64,000 bases of DNA from Peptacetobacter sp900550335 (GCF_047528295.1 NZ_CP180001.1:372001-436000); one strand, 5' to 3'. Counted from the stretch's first letter, positions 1-8,215 are shown. The notes: generated by a model not told the origin, from the sequence alone. Made by a program: numbers and translations.

Positions 1-90
1 ACCGTAAGTTACTGTGTTACCTTTGTTAGCTTTCCCAGACATGCTTCCTCTGTGAACTCTACGACGTTTAACTCTCTTTGGCATTAACAT
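1..90 (-). CDS. rplP: 50S ribosomal protein L16, N-terminal part
   Basis: The first 30 codons of L16 run off the left edge of the window. The visible residues begin MLMPKRVKRRRVHRGSMSGK, the basic N-terminus typical of L16, which binds 23S rRNA near the A site and the 5S-containing central protuberance. It follows rpsC by 33 bases in the normal S10-operon order and has a good ribosome site (GGAGG). The start at MLMPKR is the first ATG after that site; MPKR two codons later would also be possible. Only the start of the protein can be judged. Confidence 0.93.
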   Translation of the reverse strand, partial: MLMPKRVKRRRVHRGSMSGKANKGNTVTYG

Positions 91-123
91 GAGTATTTTT
101 CCTCCCTTCCTCGAACCTTTTAA

Positions 124-915
124 TTAGTTTTCTTTATTTTCAGTTCTCTGAGGTCTTGATCCCTGAGGTCTTCTGTTTCCTCTGTTGTTTCTATCATTTC
201 CTCTTCTGTTATTTCTCTTATTATCTCTGTTGTCTCTTCTACCTGGTCTTTCAGGTCTTGGATCTGCACCTGGAACGTGTTTAGTTGGAAGAACTTCACC
301 GTTGCATATCCAAACTTTTATACCTATTTTACCGTAAGTAGTATCTGCTTCAGCGAATCCGTAATCTATATCAGATCTTAAAGTCTGTAGAGGTACATTT
401 CCTTCGCTGTATCCTTCTGTTCTAGCCATTTCAGCTCCACCTAATCTACCAGAAGCAGCAACTTTTATACCTTTAGCTCCTGATTTCATAGCTCTCTGTA
501 TTCCCTGTTTCATTGCTCTTCTGAAGGCAACCCTTCTTTCTATAGCAGCAGCTATATTTTCAGCAACTAACTGAGCATCTCTATCTACGTTTTTAACTTC
601 AACTATGTTAACTATAACAGTTTTTCCAGTTAATTTTTCTAATTCAGCTTTTAAAGCTTCTATTTCAGAACCTGCTCTACCTATAACAACACCTGGTTTA
701 GCAACATGTAAATCTAATTTAACTTTATTAGCTGATCTTTCTATTTCTATTTTAGCAACTCCAGCAGAGTATAATTTTTTCTTTAAGAATTTACGGATAT
801 TGTGGTCTTCTAATATGAAGCTTCCGAACTCTTTACCATTATTAGTGAACCATCTTGAATCCCAATCTTTTATAACACCGACTCTTAGTCCGTGTGGATT
901 AACTTTCTGACCCAT
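124..915 (-). CDS. rpsC: 30S ribosomal protein S3
   Basis: S3 of the small-subunit head, at the mRNA entry tunnel. The 263-residue protein has the type-2 KH domain with its GRAG loop at residues 79-82, followed by the conserved C-terminal S3 domain that ends near residue 215. Beyond that is a low-complexity tail of about 45 residues made mostly of Arg, Asn and Gly, which is longer than in Bacillus S3 (about 218 residues in total). The gene lies between rplV and rplP in the S10 operon, 17 bases after rplV, with AGGAGG ahead of the ATG. Identification is secure; the function of the tail is unknown to me. Confidence 0.97.
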   Translation of the reverse strand: MGQKVNPHGLRVGVIKDWDSRWFTNNGKEFGSFILEDHNIRKFLKKKLYSAGVAKIEIERSANKVKLDLHVAKPGVVIGRAGSEIEALKAELEKLTGKTVIVNIVEVKNVDRDAQLVAENIAAAIERRVAFRRAMKQGIQRAMKSGAKGIKVAASGRLGGAEMARTEGYSEGNVPLQTLRSDIDYGFAEADTTYGKIGIKVWICNGEVLPTKHVPGADPRPERPGRRDNRDNKRNNRRGNDRNNRGNRRPQGSRPQRTENKEN

Positions 916-932
916 TACTGTACCTCCTTCTC

Positions 933-1265
933 TTATTTTTCTTTAAGTACAACTTCTATATGAGAAGTTCTTTTTCTTATTTCGCATGCACGTCCCTGAG
1001 CTCTAGGCATATATCTTTTCATTGTTGGCCCCTGGTTTGCAACTATTGATGCTATGTATAATTTATCTGTATCCATTTCGTGGTTGTTTTCTGCATTTGC
1101 TTTTGCTGATGCAACAACTTTTGCTATTATTGAAGCTGCCTCTCTAGGAGTGAACTTTAATATTGCTAAAGCTTCATCAACATTTTTTCCTCTAACAAGA
1201 TCGCATATCTGTCCTGCTTTTCTTGCTGAAACACGTACATATTTAGCAGTAGCTTTTGCTTCCAT
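933..1265 (-). CDS. rplV: 50S ribosomal protein L22
   Basis: L22 lines the peptide exit tunnel through an extended beta-hairpin. The 110-residue product begins MEAKATAKYVRVSARKAG and carries the conserved hairpin region around MKRYMPRAQGRACEIRKR (residues 82-99), where macrolide-resistance changes are known in other bacteria; nothing unusual is seen there. It sits between rpsS and rpsC, with a GGAGG ribosome site, and is the usual length for the family. Confidence 0.97.
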   Translation of the reverse strand: MEAKATAKYVRVSARKAGQICDLVRGKNVDEALAILKFTPREAASIIAKVVASAKANAENNHEMDTDKLYIASIVANQGPTMKRYMPRAQGRACEIRKRTSHIEVVLKEK

Positions 1266-1289
1266 TACGTGGTCCTCCTTTCAACATAA

Positions 1290-1569
1290 TTATTTTCTTT
1301 TATTTGATTTTTCGTCGTCTTTATGTCCTTTGAAAGTTCTTGTTGGAACGAATTCTCCTAATTTGTGTCCAACCATATCTTCAGTTATGTATACTGGAAC
1401 ATGTTTTCTTCCGTCATGTACAGCTATTGTATTTTCAACGAACTGTGGGAATATTGTAGAAGTTCTTGACCAAGTTTTTATAACTTCTCTGTTTCCGCTA
1501 GCGTTCATAGCTTCTATTCTTTAATAGACCCTTATGCACGAAAGGTCCTTTTTTAGTTGATCTTGACAT
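1290..1569 (-). CDS. rpsS: 30S ribosomal protein S19, reading frame interrupted near the N-terminus
   Basis: S19 binds the head of 16S rRNA together with S13. The expected start, MSRSTKKGPFVHKGLLK, has an ideal GGAGG site, but its frame meets TAG after 23 codons. The rest of the protein, from MNASGNREVIKTWS to the Lys-rich end, is intact in another frame whose first ATG is at 1508. The break lies in the sequence TTAAAGAATAGAAGC (about 1509-1523); two added bases would restore the usual Leu-Leu-Lys-x-Ile-Glu-Ala-Met junction. Because S19 is essential and the rest is well conserved, a sequencing or assembly error is most likely. Programmed frameshifting or an internal start are less likely; no ribosome site precedes the inner ATG. 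Confidence 0.9.
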
Positions 1570-1611
1570 GTATGATCCTCCTTTCCGAATAAATAAATCT
1601 ATTAACGATTA

Positions 1612-2442
1612 CTATTTAGTTCTTCTTGAAACTATTAATTTATTTGAAGCTTTGTTTTTCTTTCTAGTTTTGTATCCAAGAGCAGGTTTACCCCAAGGTG
1701 TAACTGGTGATGGTCTACCTATTGGAGCTCTACCTTCCCCACCACCGTGTGGATGGTCGTTAGGGTTCATTACAGAACCTCTTACTGTAGGTCTCATACC
1801 CATATGTCTTGTTCTACCAGCTTTACCTATAACAACGTTACCGTGTTCTATGTTACCAACCTGTCCTATAGTAGCTTTACATTCTACGCTTACTAATCTC
1901 ATTTCACCTGATGGTAATCTTAGTAATGCATTTTTTCCTTCTTTAGCCATTAACTGAGCAGAAACACCTGCTGATCTTACTAACTGACCACCTTTACCTG
2001 GTTTAAGTTCTATATTGTGAACTAATGTACCAACTGGCATGTCTTTTAACTGTAAGCAGTTACCTGGTTTTATGTCAGCACCTTTACCTGATAGTAAAGT
2101 ATCTCCAACTTTTATTCCAACTGGTGCTAATATATATCTTTTTTCACCATCTGCATAGTGTAATAAAGCTATGTTAGCAGTTCTGTTTGGATCGTATTCT
2201 ATTGTAGCAACCTTTGCAGGTATACCATCTTTATTTCTTTTGAAATCTATTAATCTATATTTTCTTTTCTGTCTTCCACCTCTGTGACGAACAGTTATTC
2301 TACCGTGAGCATTTCTACCAGAGTTATTTTTTAGGTTAACTAAAAGTGATTTTTCTGGGCTGTTAGTAGTTATTTCATCAGAAACTAAAACTGTCATCTG
2401 TCTTAAGGCAGGAGAAGTAGGTTTAAACTTTTTAATAGCCAT
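1612..2442 (-). CDS. rplB: 50S ribosomal protein L2
   Basis: L2 is a primary 23S rRNA-binding protein needed for subunit association and peptidyl-transferase assembly. The 276-residue product starts MAIKKFKPTSPALRQM and has the N-terminal OB fold, the SH3-like RNA-binding domain and the conserved C-terminal segment NPNDHPHGGGEGR, whose His residues lie close to the peptidyl-transferase centre. Length and motifs are standard. It follows rplW and precedes rpsS in the S10 operon, with an AGGGAGG-type ribosome site. Confidence 0.98.
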   Translation of the reverse strand: MAIKKFKPTSPALRQMTVLVSDEITTNSPEKSLLVNLKNNSGRNAHGRITVRHRGGRQKRKYRLIDFKRNKDGIPAKVATIEYDPNRTANIALLHYADGEKRYILAPVGIKVGDTLLSGKGADIKPGNCLQLKDMPVGTLVHNIELKPGKGGQLVRSAGVSAQLMAKEGKNALLRLPSGEMRLVSVECKATIGQVGNIEHGNVVIGKAGRTRHMGMRPTVRGSVMNPNDHPHGGGEGRAPIGRPSPVTPWGKPALGYKTRKKNKASNKLIVSRRTK

Positions 2443-2472
2443 TCTTGTTTCCCTCCTTAATTAGTTAGGATA

Positions 2473-2763
2473 TTACATTCCCTGGAAGAATTCTATGTCT
2501 TTGCTTCCTTCTGTTAACTTAACAACAGCTTTTTTGAAGCTAGCAGTTCTTCCCTGAGTTCTACCCATTCTTTTCATTTTTCCATCATAGTTTAGTGTGT
2601 TTACTTTTTCAACTTCAACGTCGAATATAGCTTCTACAGCTTTTTTTATTTCAGTTTTGTTAGCTTTCTTATCTACAACAAAAGTGTATTTTTTGTCAGC
2701 CATTTCTGTCATACTTTTTTCAGTAACGACTGGTCTTATTATAACGTCATGTGGATTAGTCAT
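2473..2763 (-). CDS. rplW: 50S ribosomal protein L23
   Basis: L23 sits at the exit of the peptide tunnel and is a docking site for trigger factor and SRP. The 96-residue protein has the expected core PVVTEKSM near the N-terminus and the flexible basic loop GKMKRMGRTQGR. Its ATG overlaps the end of rplD by one base, which suggests translational coupling. Standard length and order. Confidence 0.97.
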   Translation of the reverse strand: MTNPHDVIIRPVVTEKSMTEMADKKYTFVVDKKANKTEIKKAVEAIFDVEVEKVNTLNYDGKMKRMGRTQGRTASFKKAVVKLTEGSKDIEFFQGM

Positions 2764-3386
2764 TATGCGTACACCTCCTCCACTTTTTTAACAGCATCTG
2801 CAGTTATTACAAATGTGTCATGATTTAATATATCGTATACATTTAAAGTGTTAACTAATGCAGTCTGAACACCTTCTATGTTTCTTGCTGATTTTATTAC
2901 GTTTTCGTTCTTTTCAGCTGTTACAACTAGAGCTTTTCTTGAAGCTTTTATGTTGTTTAATATAGCTACGAATTCTTTAGTTTTAGGAGCATCCATTGTT
3001 AATGCATCTAATACTATTATTTCGTTGTTCTGAACTTTTGAAGATAAAGCACATTTCATAGCTAATCTTCTAACTTTTTTAGGTAATGTGTATTTGTAGC
3101 TTCTTGGTTTTGGTGCGAAGGCAACTCCTCCACCTACCCACTGTACAGATCTAGTAGAACCCTGTCTAGCTCTTCCTGTACCTTTCTGTTTCCAAGGTTT
3201 TCTTCCGCCGCCTCTAACTTCTGCTCTTGTTTTAGCTGACTGAGTACCCTGTCTTCTATTTGCTAACTGACATTTAACTGCTTCGTAAAGCACATGTTCG
3301 TTAACTTCAACGTTGAATATAGAATCACATAATTCTATTTCACCAACATTCTGTCCGTTAATATTCATAACATTTATCTTTGGCAT
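2763..3386 (-). CDS. rplD: 50S ribosomal protein L4
   Basis: L4 binds domain I of 23S rRNA and reaches into the exit tunnel. The 207-residue product contains the extended tunnel loop RGGGRKPWKQKGTGRARQGS (about residues 60-79) in wild-type form. In enterobacteria L4 also represses the S10 operon; I see no direct evidence for that here, although a palindrome overlaps the operon promoter. It follows rplC by 28 bases with a GGAGG site and overlaps rplW by one base. Confidence 0.97.
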   Translation of the reverse strand: MPKINVMNINGQNVGEIELCDSIFNVEVNEHVLYEAVKCQLANRRQGTQSAKTRAEVRGGGRKPWKQKGTGRARQGSTRSVQWVGGGVAFAPKPRSYKYTLPKKVRRLAMKCALSSKVQNNEIIVLDALTMDAPKTKEFVAILNNIKASRKALVVTAEKNENVIKSARNIEGVQTALVNTLNVYDILNHDTFVITADAVKKVEEVYA

Positions 3387-3414
3387 TTTTGTTCCTCCTT
3401 TCCTATCTTAGTAG

Positions 3415-4044
3415 TTATTTAGAAGCCTTAACTGCTTCTTTTATTGTTACTACTGAACCTTTAGCTCCTGGTATAGCACCTTTAACTAACATAAGATTTT
3501 TTTCAGCATCTACTCTTACTAAATCTAAATTCTGTATAGTAACTTTTACGCTACCCATGTGTCCTGCAAGTTTTTTATTTTTGAAAACTCTACCTGGATA
3601 AGAACAAGCTCCCATTGAACCTGGTCTTCTGTGGTATCTAGAACCGTGAGTTTCTGGTCCTCTTGACTGTCCGTGTCTTTTTATTGGTCCCTGGAATCCT
3701 TTACCTTTTGATATTCCAGTAACATCTATTTTAGCACCTGCTTCAAATATATCAGCTTTTAATTCCTGTCCAACTGTATATTCTGCAGCGTTTTCTACTC
3801 TGAATTCTTTTAAATGTTTTTTAAGTACATTAGCTGCTGCTAAATGTCCTTTAGCTGGTTTGTTTAATGATTTTTCTTTTGCATCTTCAAAACCAACCTG
3901 TATTGCGTTGTATCCATCATTTTCTACTGTTTTAACCTGAGTTACAACAACTGGACCAACTTCTACTACTGTAACTGGTATAACAACACCTTCTTCAGTG
4001 AATATCTGAGTCATACCAACTTTTTTCCCTAATATTCCTTTCAT
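3415..4044 (-). CDS. rplC: 50S ribosomal protein L3
   Basis: L3 is an early 23S rRNA-binding protein whose long loop approaches the peptidyl-transferase centre. The 209-residue product starts MKGILGKKVGMTQIF and carries the conserved loop KGKGFQGPIKRHGQ (about residues 133-146), with the Gln that is methylated in some bacteria. It is separated from rpsJ by 92 bases holding a small hairpin with a GAAA loop. A GGAGG site precedes the ATG. Confidence 0.98.
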   Translation of the reverse strand: MKGILGKKVGMTQIFTEEGVVIPVTVVEVGPVVVTQVKTVENDGYNAIQVGFEDAKEKSLNKPAKGHLAAANVLKKHLKEFRVENAAEYTVGQELKADIFEAGAKIDVTGISKGKGFQGPIKRHGQSRGPETHGSRYHRRPGSMGACSYPGRVFKNKKLAGHMGSVKVTIQNLDLVRVDAEKNLMLVKGAIPGAKGSVVTIKEAVKASK

Positions 4045-4101
4045 ATTAGCACCTCCTATTATTTTCTTACAGCGGATTGCCCTTCGTAAAGAGTAATCAT
4101 T

Positions 4102-4121
4102 CTAAGATATTTCTATCTTAG
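4102..4121 (-). promoter_or_regulatory. Small hairpin in the rpsJ-rplC spacer
   Basis: On the minus strand CTAAGATA and TATCTTAG flank GAAA, giving a perfect 8-bp stem with a GNRA-type loop. It lies in an otherwise tightly packed operon and no T-run follows, so it is not a terminator. A processing or translational control site for rplC is possible; this is inference. Confidence 0.5.
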
Positions 4122-4136
4122 GCGGTTTATATGTTC

Positions 4137-4448
4137 TTATAATTTTATTTCTATATCAACACCAGCTGGTAAATCTAATCTCATTAGAGAATCAACTGTT
4201 TTCTGTGTTGGGTTAGCTATATCTATAAGTCTTTTGTGAGTTCTTATTTCGAACTGTTCTCTAGAATCTTTATATTTATGAACAGCTCTTAATATAGTAA
4301 CTATTTTCTTTTCTGTTGGTAGTGGCACAGGACCTGAAACCTGAGAACCAGCTTTTTTAGCAGTTTCTACTATTTTCCCAGCAGAAAAATCTAATAATTT
4401 GTGATCATATGATTTTAATCTTATTCTTATTTTTTCATTTTTAGCCAT
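4137..4448 (-). CDS. rpsJ: 30S ribosomal protein S10 (NusE)
   Basis: S10 belongs to the small-subunit head and, as NusE, joins the antitermination complex with NusB on rRNA boxA. The 103-residue protein begins MAKNEKIRIRLKSYDHKLLD and is the usual length. The frame stays open upstream, but the start chosen here is the one preceded by GAAGGAGGG at the right distance and the one conserved in the family. It is the first gene of the S10 operon, about 260 bases downstream of a strong promoter. Confidence 0.97.
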   Translation of the reverse strand: MAKNEKIRIRLKSYDHKLLDFSAGKIVETAKKAGSQVSGPVPLPTEKKIVTILRAVHKYKDSREQFEIRTHKRLIDIANPTQKTVDSLMRLDLPAGVDIEIKL

Positions 4449-4714
4449 CTTGATTTCCCTCCTTCTATAAATATTTATTATAATTTTGATATCCCGCCGC
4501 CTCCGATACACTCTTCCGGGTGTTCTCATAACCCATTTTTAGCATTTTGCAGCGTTCAGCCAAAACTTTAACTAAATATATCTCTCAAGCACACTAGTAT
4601 ATTTTACCTCATCTCAACAACTTTTGCAAGACTTTTTTTGTGCTTTTCAAATTTATTTTAATCTATTTTTAAAAATCTTACTGGCTACTTTTCTTTCTTT
4701 CAAACACTTTCCTT
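4449..4714 (-). promoter_or_regulatory. Long 5' leader of the S10 operon
   Basis: About 260 bases separate the predicted transcription start (near 4708) from rpsJ. The part nearest the gene is richer in G and C than its surroundings and can fold: GGGT and ACCC flank a short loop, and a downstream CCCG can pair with CGGG. Long leaders are commonly control regions for ribosomal protein operons. I cannot assign it to a named leader family from sequence alone. Confidence 0.45.
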
Positions 4715-4743
4715 AGTATACAAAATTTTTGTATACATGTCAA
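4715..4743 (-). promoter_or_regulatory. S10 operon promoter overlapped by a 21-bp palindrome
   Basis: TTGACA (4738-4743) and TATACT (4715-4720) are separated by 17 bases, a near-consensus vegetative promoter. The spacer and -10 box lie inside a perfect palindrome, GTATACAAAA-A-TTTTGTATAC (4716-4736). It looks like an operator for a dimeric regulator, though palindromic AT-rich spacers can also arise by chance. Confidence 0.8.
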
Positions 4744-4765
4744 CTATTTTTGAAATTTTGTCCAT

Positions 4766-4798
4766 AAAAAAAAGAGAGACCATAATGATCTCTCTTTT
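4766..4798 (-). terminator. Rho-independent terminator of tuf1 and the str operon
   Basis: AAAAGAGAGA and TCTCTCTTTT form a 10-bp stem around a nine-base loop, followed on the minus strand by a run of eight T. The same terminator, with one loop change, follows the second tuf gene. Confidence 0.9.
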
Positions 4799-4832
4799 AT
4801 CTATAACACTTAAGTAATTATCTATCAATTAA

Positions 4833-6026
4833 TTATTCTATTATTGATGCAACTACACCAGATGCTACAGTTCTTCCACCTTCTCTTATTGCGAATCTTA
4901 ATCCTTCTTCAACACATATAGAGTTTATTAAGTCAACTTCTATTGTTACGTTGTCTCCTGGCATTACCATTTCTGTTCCTTCTGGTAATTTACAAGCTCC
5001 TGTAACGTCTGTTGTTCTGAAGTAGAACTGTGGTCTGTATCCATCGAAGAATGGAGTATGTCTTCCACCTTCTTCTTTTTTAAGTACGTATATTTCTGCT
5101 GTGAATTTTGTGTGAGCATTAACTGTTCCTGGTTTTGCAAGAACCTGTCCTCTTTCTATTTCATTTCTCTGAACACCTCTTAATAATGCTCCTATGTTAT
5201 CTCCAGCTTCTGCCTGATCTAGTAATTTTCTGAACATTTCTACTCCTGTTACTACTACTTTTCTTGGAGCTTCTGCTAATCCTACTAGTTCAACTTCGTC
5301 CTGTACTTTTAGTACTCCTCTTTCAACTCTACCTGTTGCAACTGTTCCTCTACCTGTTATAGAGAATACGTCTTCTACTGGCATTAAGAAGTCTTTATCT
5401 ACGTCTCTTTCTGGAGCTGGTATATATTCATCTATCATTTCGAAGAATTCTACTATTTTATCTCCCCATGGGCTTGATGGATCTTCTAATGCTTTTAATG
5501 CAGATCCTCTTACTATTGGAGTGTCATCTCCTGGGAAATCATATTCGTTTAATAATTCTCTTACTTCCATTTCAACTAATTCAAGAAGTTCTTCGTCGTC
5601 TACCATATCACATTTGTTTAAGAATACAACTATGTAAGGTACACCAACCTGTCTTGATAATAGTATATGTTCTCTTGTCTGAGGCATTGGACCATCAGTT
5701 GCTGAACAAACTAATATAGCACCGTCCATCTGTGCAGCACCAGTTATCATGTTTTTAACGTAGTCAGCATGTCCTGGGCAGTCAACGTGTGCGTAGTGTC
5801 TGTTTGGAGTTTCGTATTCAACGTGTGCAGTTGATATTGTGATTCCTCTTTCTCTTTCTTCTGGAGCTTTATCTATGTTAGCGAAATCTACTGCTTCTCC
5901 TAAGTGATATCTGTCGAATAATGTTTTTGTTATTGCTGCTGTTAATGTAGTTTTACCGTGGTCAACGTGTCCTATAGTACCTATATTAACATGAGGTTTA
6001 CTTCTTTCAAATTTAGCTTTAGCCAT
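4833..6026 (-). CDS. tuf: Elongation factor Tu, copy 1
   Basis: EF-Tu carries aminoacyl-tRNA to the ribosome as a GTP complex. The 397-residue protein has the P-loop GHVDHGKT (19-26), DCPGH (82-86, with catalytic His86) and NKCD (137-140), then the two beta-barrel domains. It is the last gene of the str operon, after fusA. It differs from the second copy in this window by a single residue, Pro186 here and Glu186 there, and the identity extends through the 3' flank into the terminator. That pattern suggests continuing gene conversion between the copies. A GGGAGG site precedes the ATG. Confidence 0.99.
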   Translation of the reverse strand: MAKAKFERSKPHVNIGTIGHVDHGKTTLTAAITKTLFDRYHLGEAVDFANIDKAPEERERGITISTAHVEYETPNRHYAHVDCPGHADYVKNMITGAAQMDGAILVCSATDGPMPQTREHILLSRQVGVPYIVVFLNKCDMVDDEELLELVEMEVRELLNEYDFPGDDTPIVRGSALKALEDPSSPWGDKIVEFFEMIDEYIPAPERDVDKDFLMPVEDVFSITGRGTVATGRVERGVLKVQDEVELVGLAEAPRKVVVTGVEMFRKLLDQAEAGDNIGALLRGVQRNEIERGQVLAKPGTVNAHTKFTAEIYVLKKEEGGRHTPFFDGYRPQFYFRTTDVTGACKLPEGTEMVMPGDNVTIEVDLINSICVEEGLRFAIREGGRTVASGVVASIIE

Positions 6027-6072
6027 TTTAAAAATCCTCCCTAGTAATATTATTATTTTTTATTTATTTATC

Positions 6073-6096
6073 AGGGTGGCAAGAAGTTGCCACCCT
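6073..6096 (-). promoter_or_regulatory. Hairpin in the fusA-tuf spacer
   Basis: AGGGTGGCAA and TTGCCACCCT are perfectly complementary around a four-base loop. No T-run follows on the minus strand (the next bases are GATAAATAAA), so it is probably not a full terminator. It may be a processing or partial attenuation site that sets the ratio of EF-Tu to EF-G. Confidence 0.65.
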
Positions 6097-6148
6097 TCTA
6101 TTTTGTGCTTTTTTAATATTTGTGTGTTTGTTTATTTTGTTTTATATA

Positions 6149-8215
6149 TTATTTACCATCTACTATTTTCTTAGCAACTGATGCTGGAACCTGTTCGTAG
6201 TGGTCGAATATCATTGTGTATGTTGCACGACCCTGAGTCATAGATCTTAGGTCAGTTGAGTATCCGAACATTTCAGAAAGTGGAACAAATGCGTTTATAA
6301 CCTGAGCACCTGATCTAGCTTCCATTCCCTGTATAAGACCTCTTCTTGAGTTTAAGTCACCCATAACGTCACCCATGTAATCTTCTGGAGTAACAACTTC
6401 AACTTTGAAGTATGGTTCTAGTAATACTGCGTTACCCTGCTGCATAGCTTTTTTGAACGCCATAGAACCAGCCATTTTGAAGGCCATTTCTGATGAATCG
6501 ACTTCATGGTAAGAACCATCGTATAATTCAACAGCAACGTCAACAACTGGATAACCAGCAACTATACCAGACTGCATAGCTCCCTGTATACCCATATCAG
6601 TTGGACCAACGTATTCTTTAGGAACTGATCCACCAACAGTTTTGTTTTCGAATTTATATCCTTCACCTGGTTCAGTAGGGTTAACTCTGATTTTAACGTG
6701 ACCGTACTGTCCTCTACCACCTGACTGTTTCTGGTATTTGTATTCAACGTCAACTGGCTGAGTTATTGTTTCTCTGTAAGCAACCTGAGGGTTACCAACT
6801 TTAGCTTCAACTTTGAATTCTCTTAAAAGTCTGTCAACTATTATATCAAGGTGTAATTCACCCATTCCTGATATTATAGTCTGTCCAGTTTCTTCATCAG
6901 TTTTAACTGTGAAAGTAGGGTCTTCTTCAGCAAGTTTCTGAAGAGCTATACCCATTTTTTCCTGAGCTGCTTTAGAAGCTGGTTCTATAGCAACAGATAT
7001 AACTGGTTCTGGGAATTCCATTGATTCAAGTATTATTGGAGCTGCTGGATCACAAAGTGTATCCCCAGTAGTTGTATCTTTAAGACCAACTGCTGCAGCT
7101 ATATCTCCAGCGTAAACTTCAGTTATTTCAGTTCTTGTATTAGCGTGCATCTGAAGTATACGTCCTATTCTTTCTCTCTTGTTCTTAGTTGCATTTAATA
7201 CATATGAACCAGATTCAAGAGTACCAGAGTAAACTCTGAAGAATGCTAATTTACCAACGAATGGGTCAGTCATTATTTTAAATGCTAATGCTGAGAATGG
7301 TTCGTCATCAGAAGCATGTCTTTCAGATTCTTCTCCATCTTCTAATATACCTTTTATAGATGGTATATCTGTTGGAGCTGGTAAGTAGTCTATTATAGCA
7401 TCTATAAGAGGCTGAACACCTTTATTTCTGTAAGCAGTACCACAGAATACTGGGTTCATTTCACAAGCTATTGTAGCTTTTCTTATAGCTGTTTTTAATT
7501 CTTCAACTGATATTTCTTCACCTTCAAGATATTTCATCATTAGCTCTTCGTCAGTTTCAGCTACTGCTTCAACCATTTTTTCTCTCCATTCCTGAGCCAT
7601 TTCTTTCATATCTTCTGGTATATCAGTTTCTTCCATTTCAACACCTTTGTCGTCTTTGTATATTATAGCGTCCATGTTTAATAGGTCAACTATACCAACA
7701 AAGTCATCTTCTTTACCTATTGGTAACTGAAGAACAACAGCGTTTGCACTTAATCTTGTTTTCATCATATCTACTGCATTGTAGAAGTCTGCACCAAGTA
7801 TATCCATTTTGTTTATGAATGCTATTCTTGGTACTCCGTAAGTTTCTGCCTGTCTCCATACATTTTCAGACTGAGGTTCAACCCCACCTTTAGCACAGAA
7901 TACAGCAACAGCACCGTCAAGAACTCTTAGAGATCTTTCAACTTCAACTGTGAAGTCGACGTGACCTGGAGTATCTATAACGTTTATTCTATTACCTTTC
8001 CATGTAACAGTTGTAGCAGCTGAAGTTATTGTTATACCTCTTTCTGCTTCCTGTTCCATCCAGTCCATCTGAGAAGCTCCTTCGTGAGTTTCTCCTATTT
8101 TATGAGTTTTCCCTGTATAGAAAAGGATTCTTTCTGTAGTAGTAGTTTTTCCTGCATCTATATGGGCCATTATCCCGATATTTCTAGTATTTTCTAATGA
8201 AAATTCTCTAGCCAT
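6149..8215 (-). CDS. fusA: Elongation factor G
   Basis: EF-G is the translocase GTPase and also acts with RRF in ribosome recycling. The 688-residue product has AHIDAGKT (17-24), the switch region EAERGITITSAAT (56-68), DTPGH (81-85) and NKMD (135-138), then domains II to V, including the domain IV segment KQSGGRGQYGHV at the decoding-site tip. It lies between rpsG and tuf in the standard str order, with a GGAGG site. This is the canonical EF-G; a divergent paralogue is encoded at 41.5-43.4 kb. Confidence 0.99.
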   Translation of the reverse strand: MAREFSLENTRNIGIMAHIDAGKTTTTERILFYTGKTHKIGETHEGASQMDWMEQEAERGITITSAATTVTWKGNRINVIDTPGHVDFTVEVERSLRVLDGAVAVFCAKGGVEPQSENVWRQAETYGVPRIAFINKMDILGADFYNAVDMMKTRLSANAVVLQLPIGKEDDFVGIVDLLNMDAIIYKDDKGVEMEETDIPEDMKEMAQEWREKMVEAVAETDEELMMKYLEGEEISVEELKTAIRKATIACEMNPVFCGTAYRNKGVQPLIDAIIDYLPAPTDIPSIKGILEDGEESERHASDDEPFSALAFKIMTDPFVGKLAFFRVYSGTLESGSYVLNATKNKRERIGRILQMHANTRTEITEVYAGDIAAAVGLKDTTTGDTLCDPAAPIILESMEFPEPVISVAIEPASKAAQEKMGIALQKLAEEDPTFTVKTDEETGQTIISGMGELHLDIIVDRLLREFKVEAKVGNPQVAYRETITQPVDVEYKYQKQSGGRGQYGHVKIRVNPTEPGEGYKFENKTVGGSVPKEYVGPTDMGIQGAMQSGIVAGYPVVDVAVELYDGSYHEVDSSEMAFKMAGSMAFKKAMQQGNAVLLEPYFKVEVVTPEDYMGDVMGDLNSRRGLIQGMEARSGAQVINAFVPLSEMFGYSTDLRSMTQGRATYTMIFDHYEQVPASVAKKIVDGK

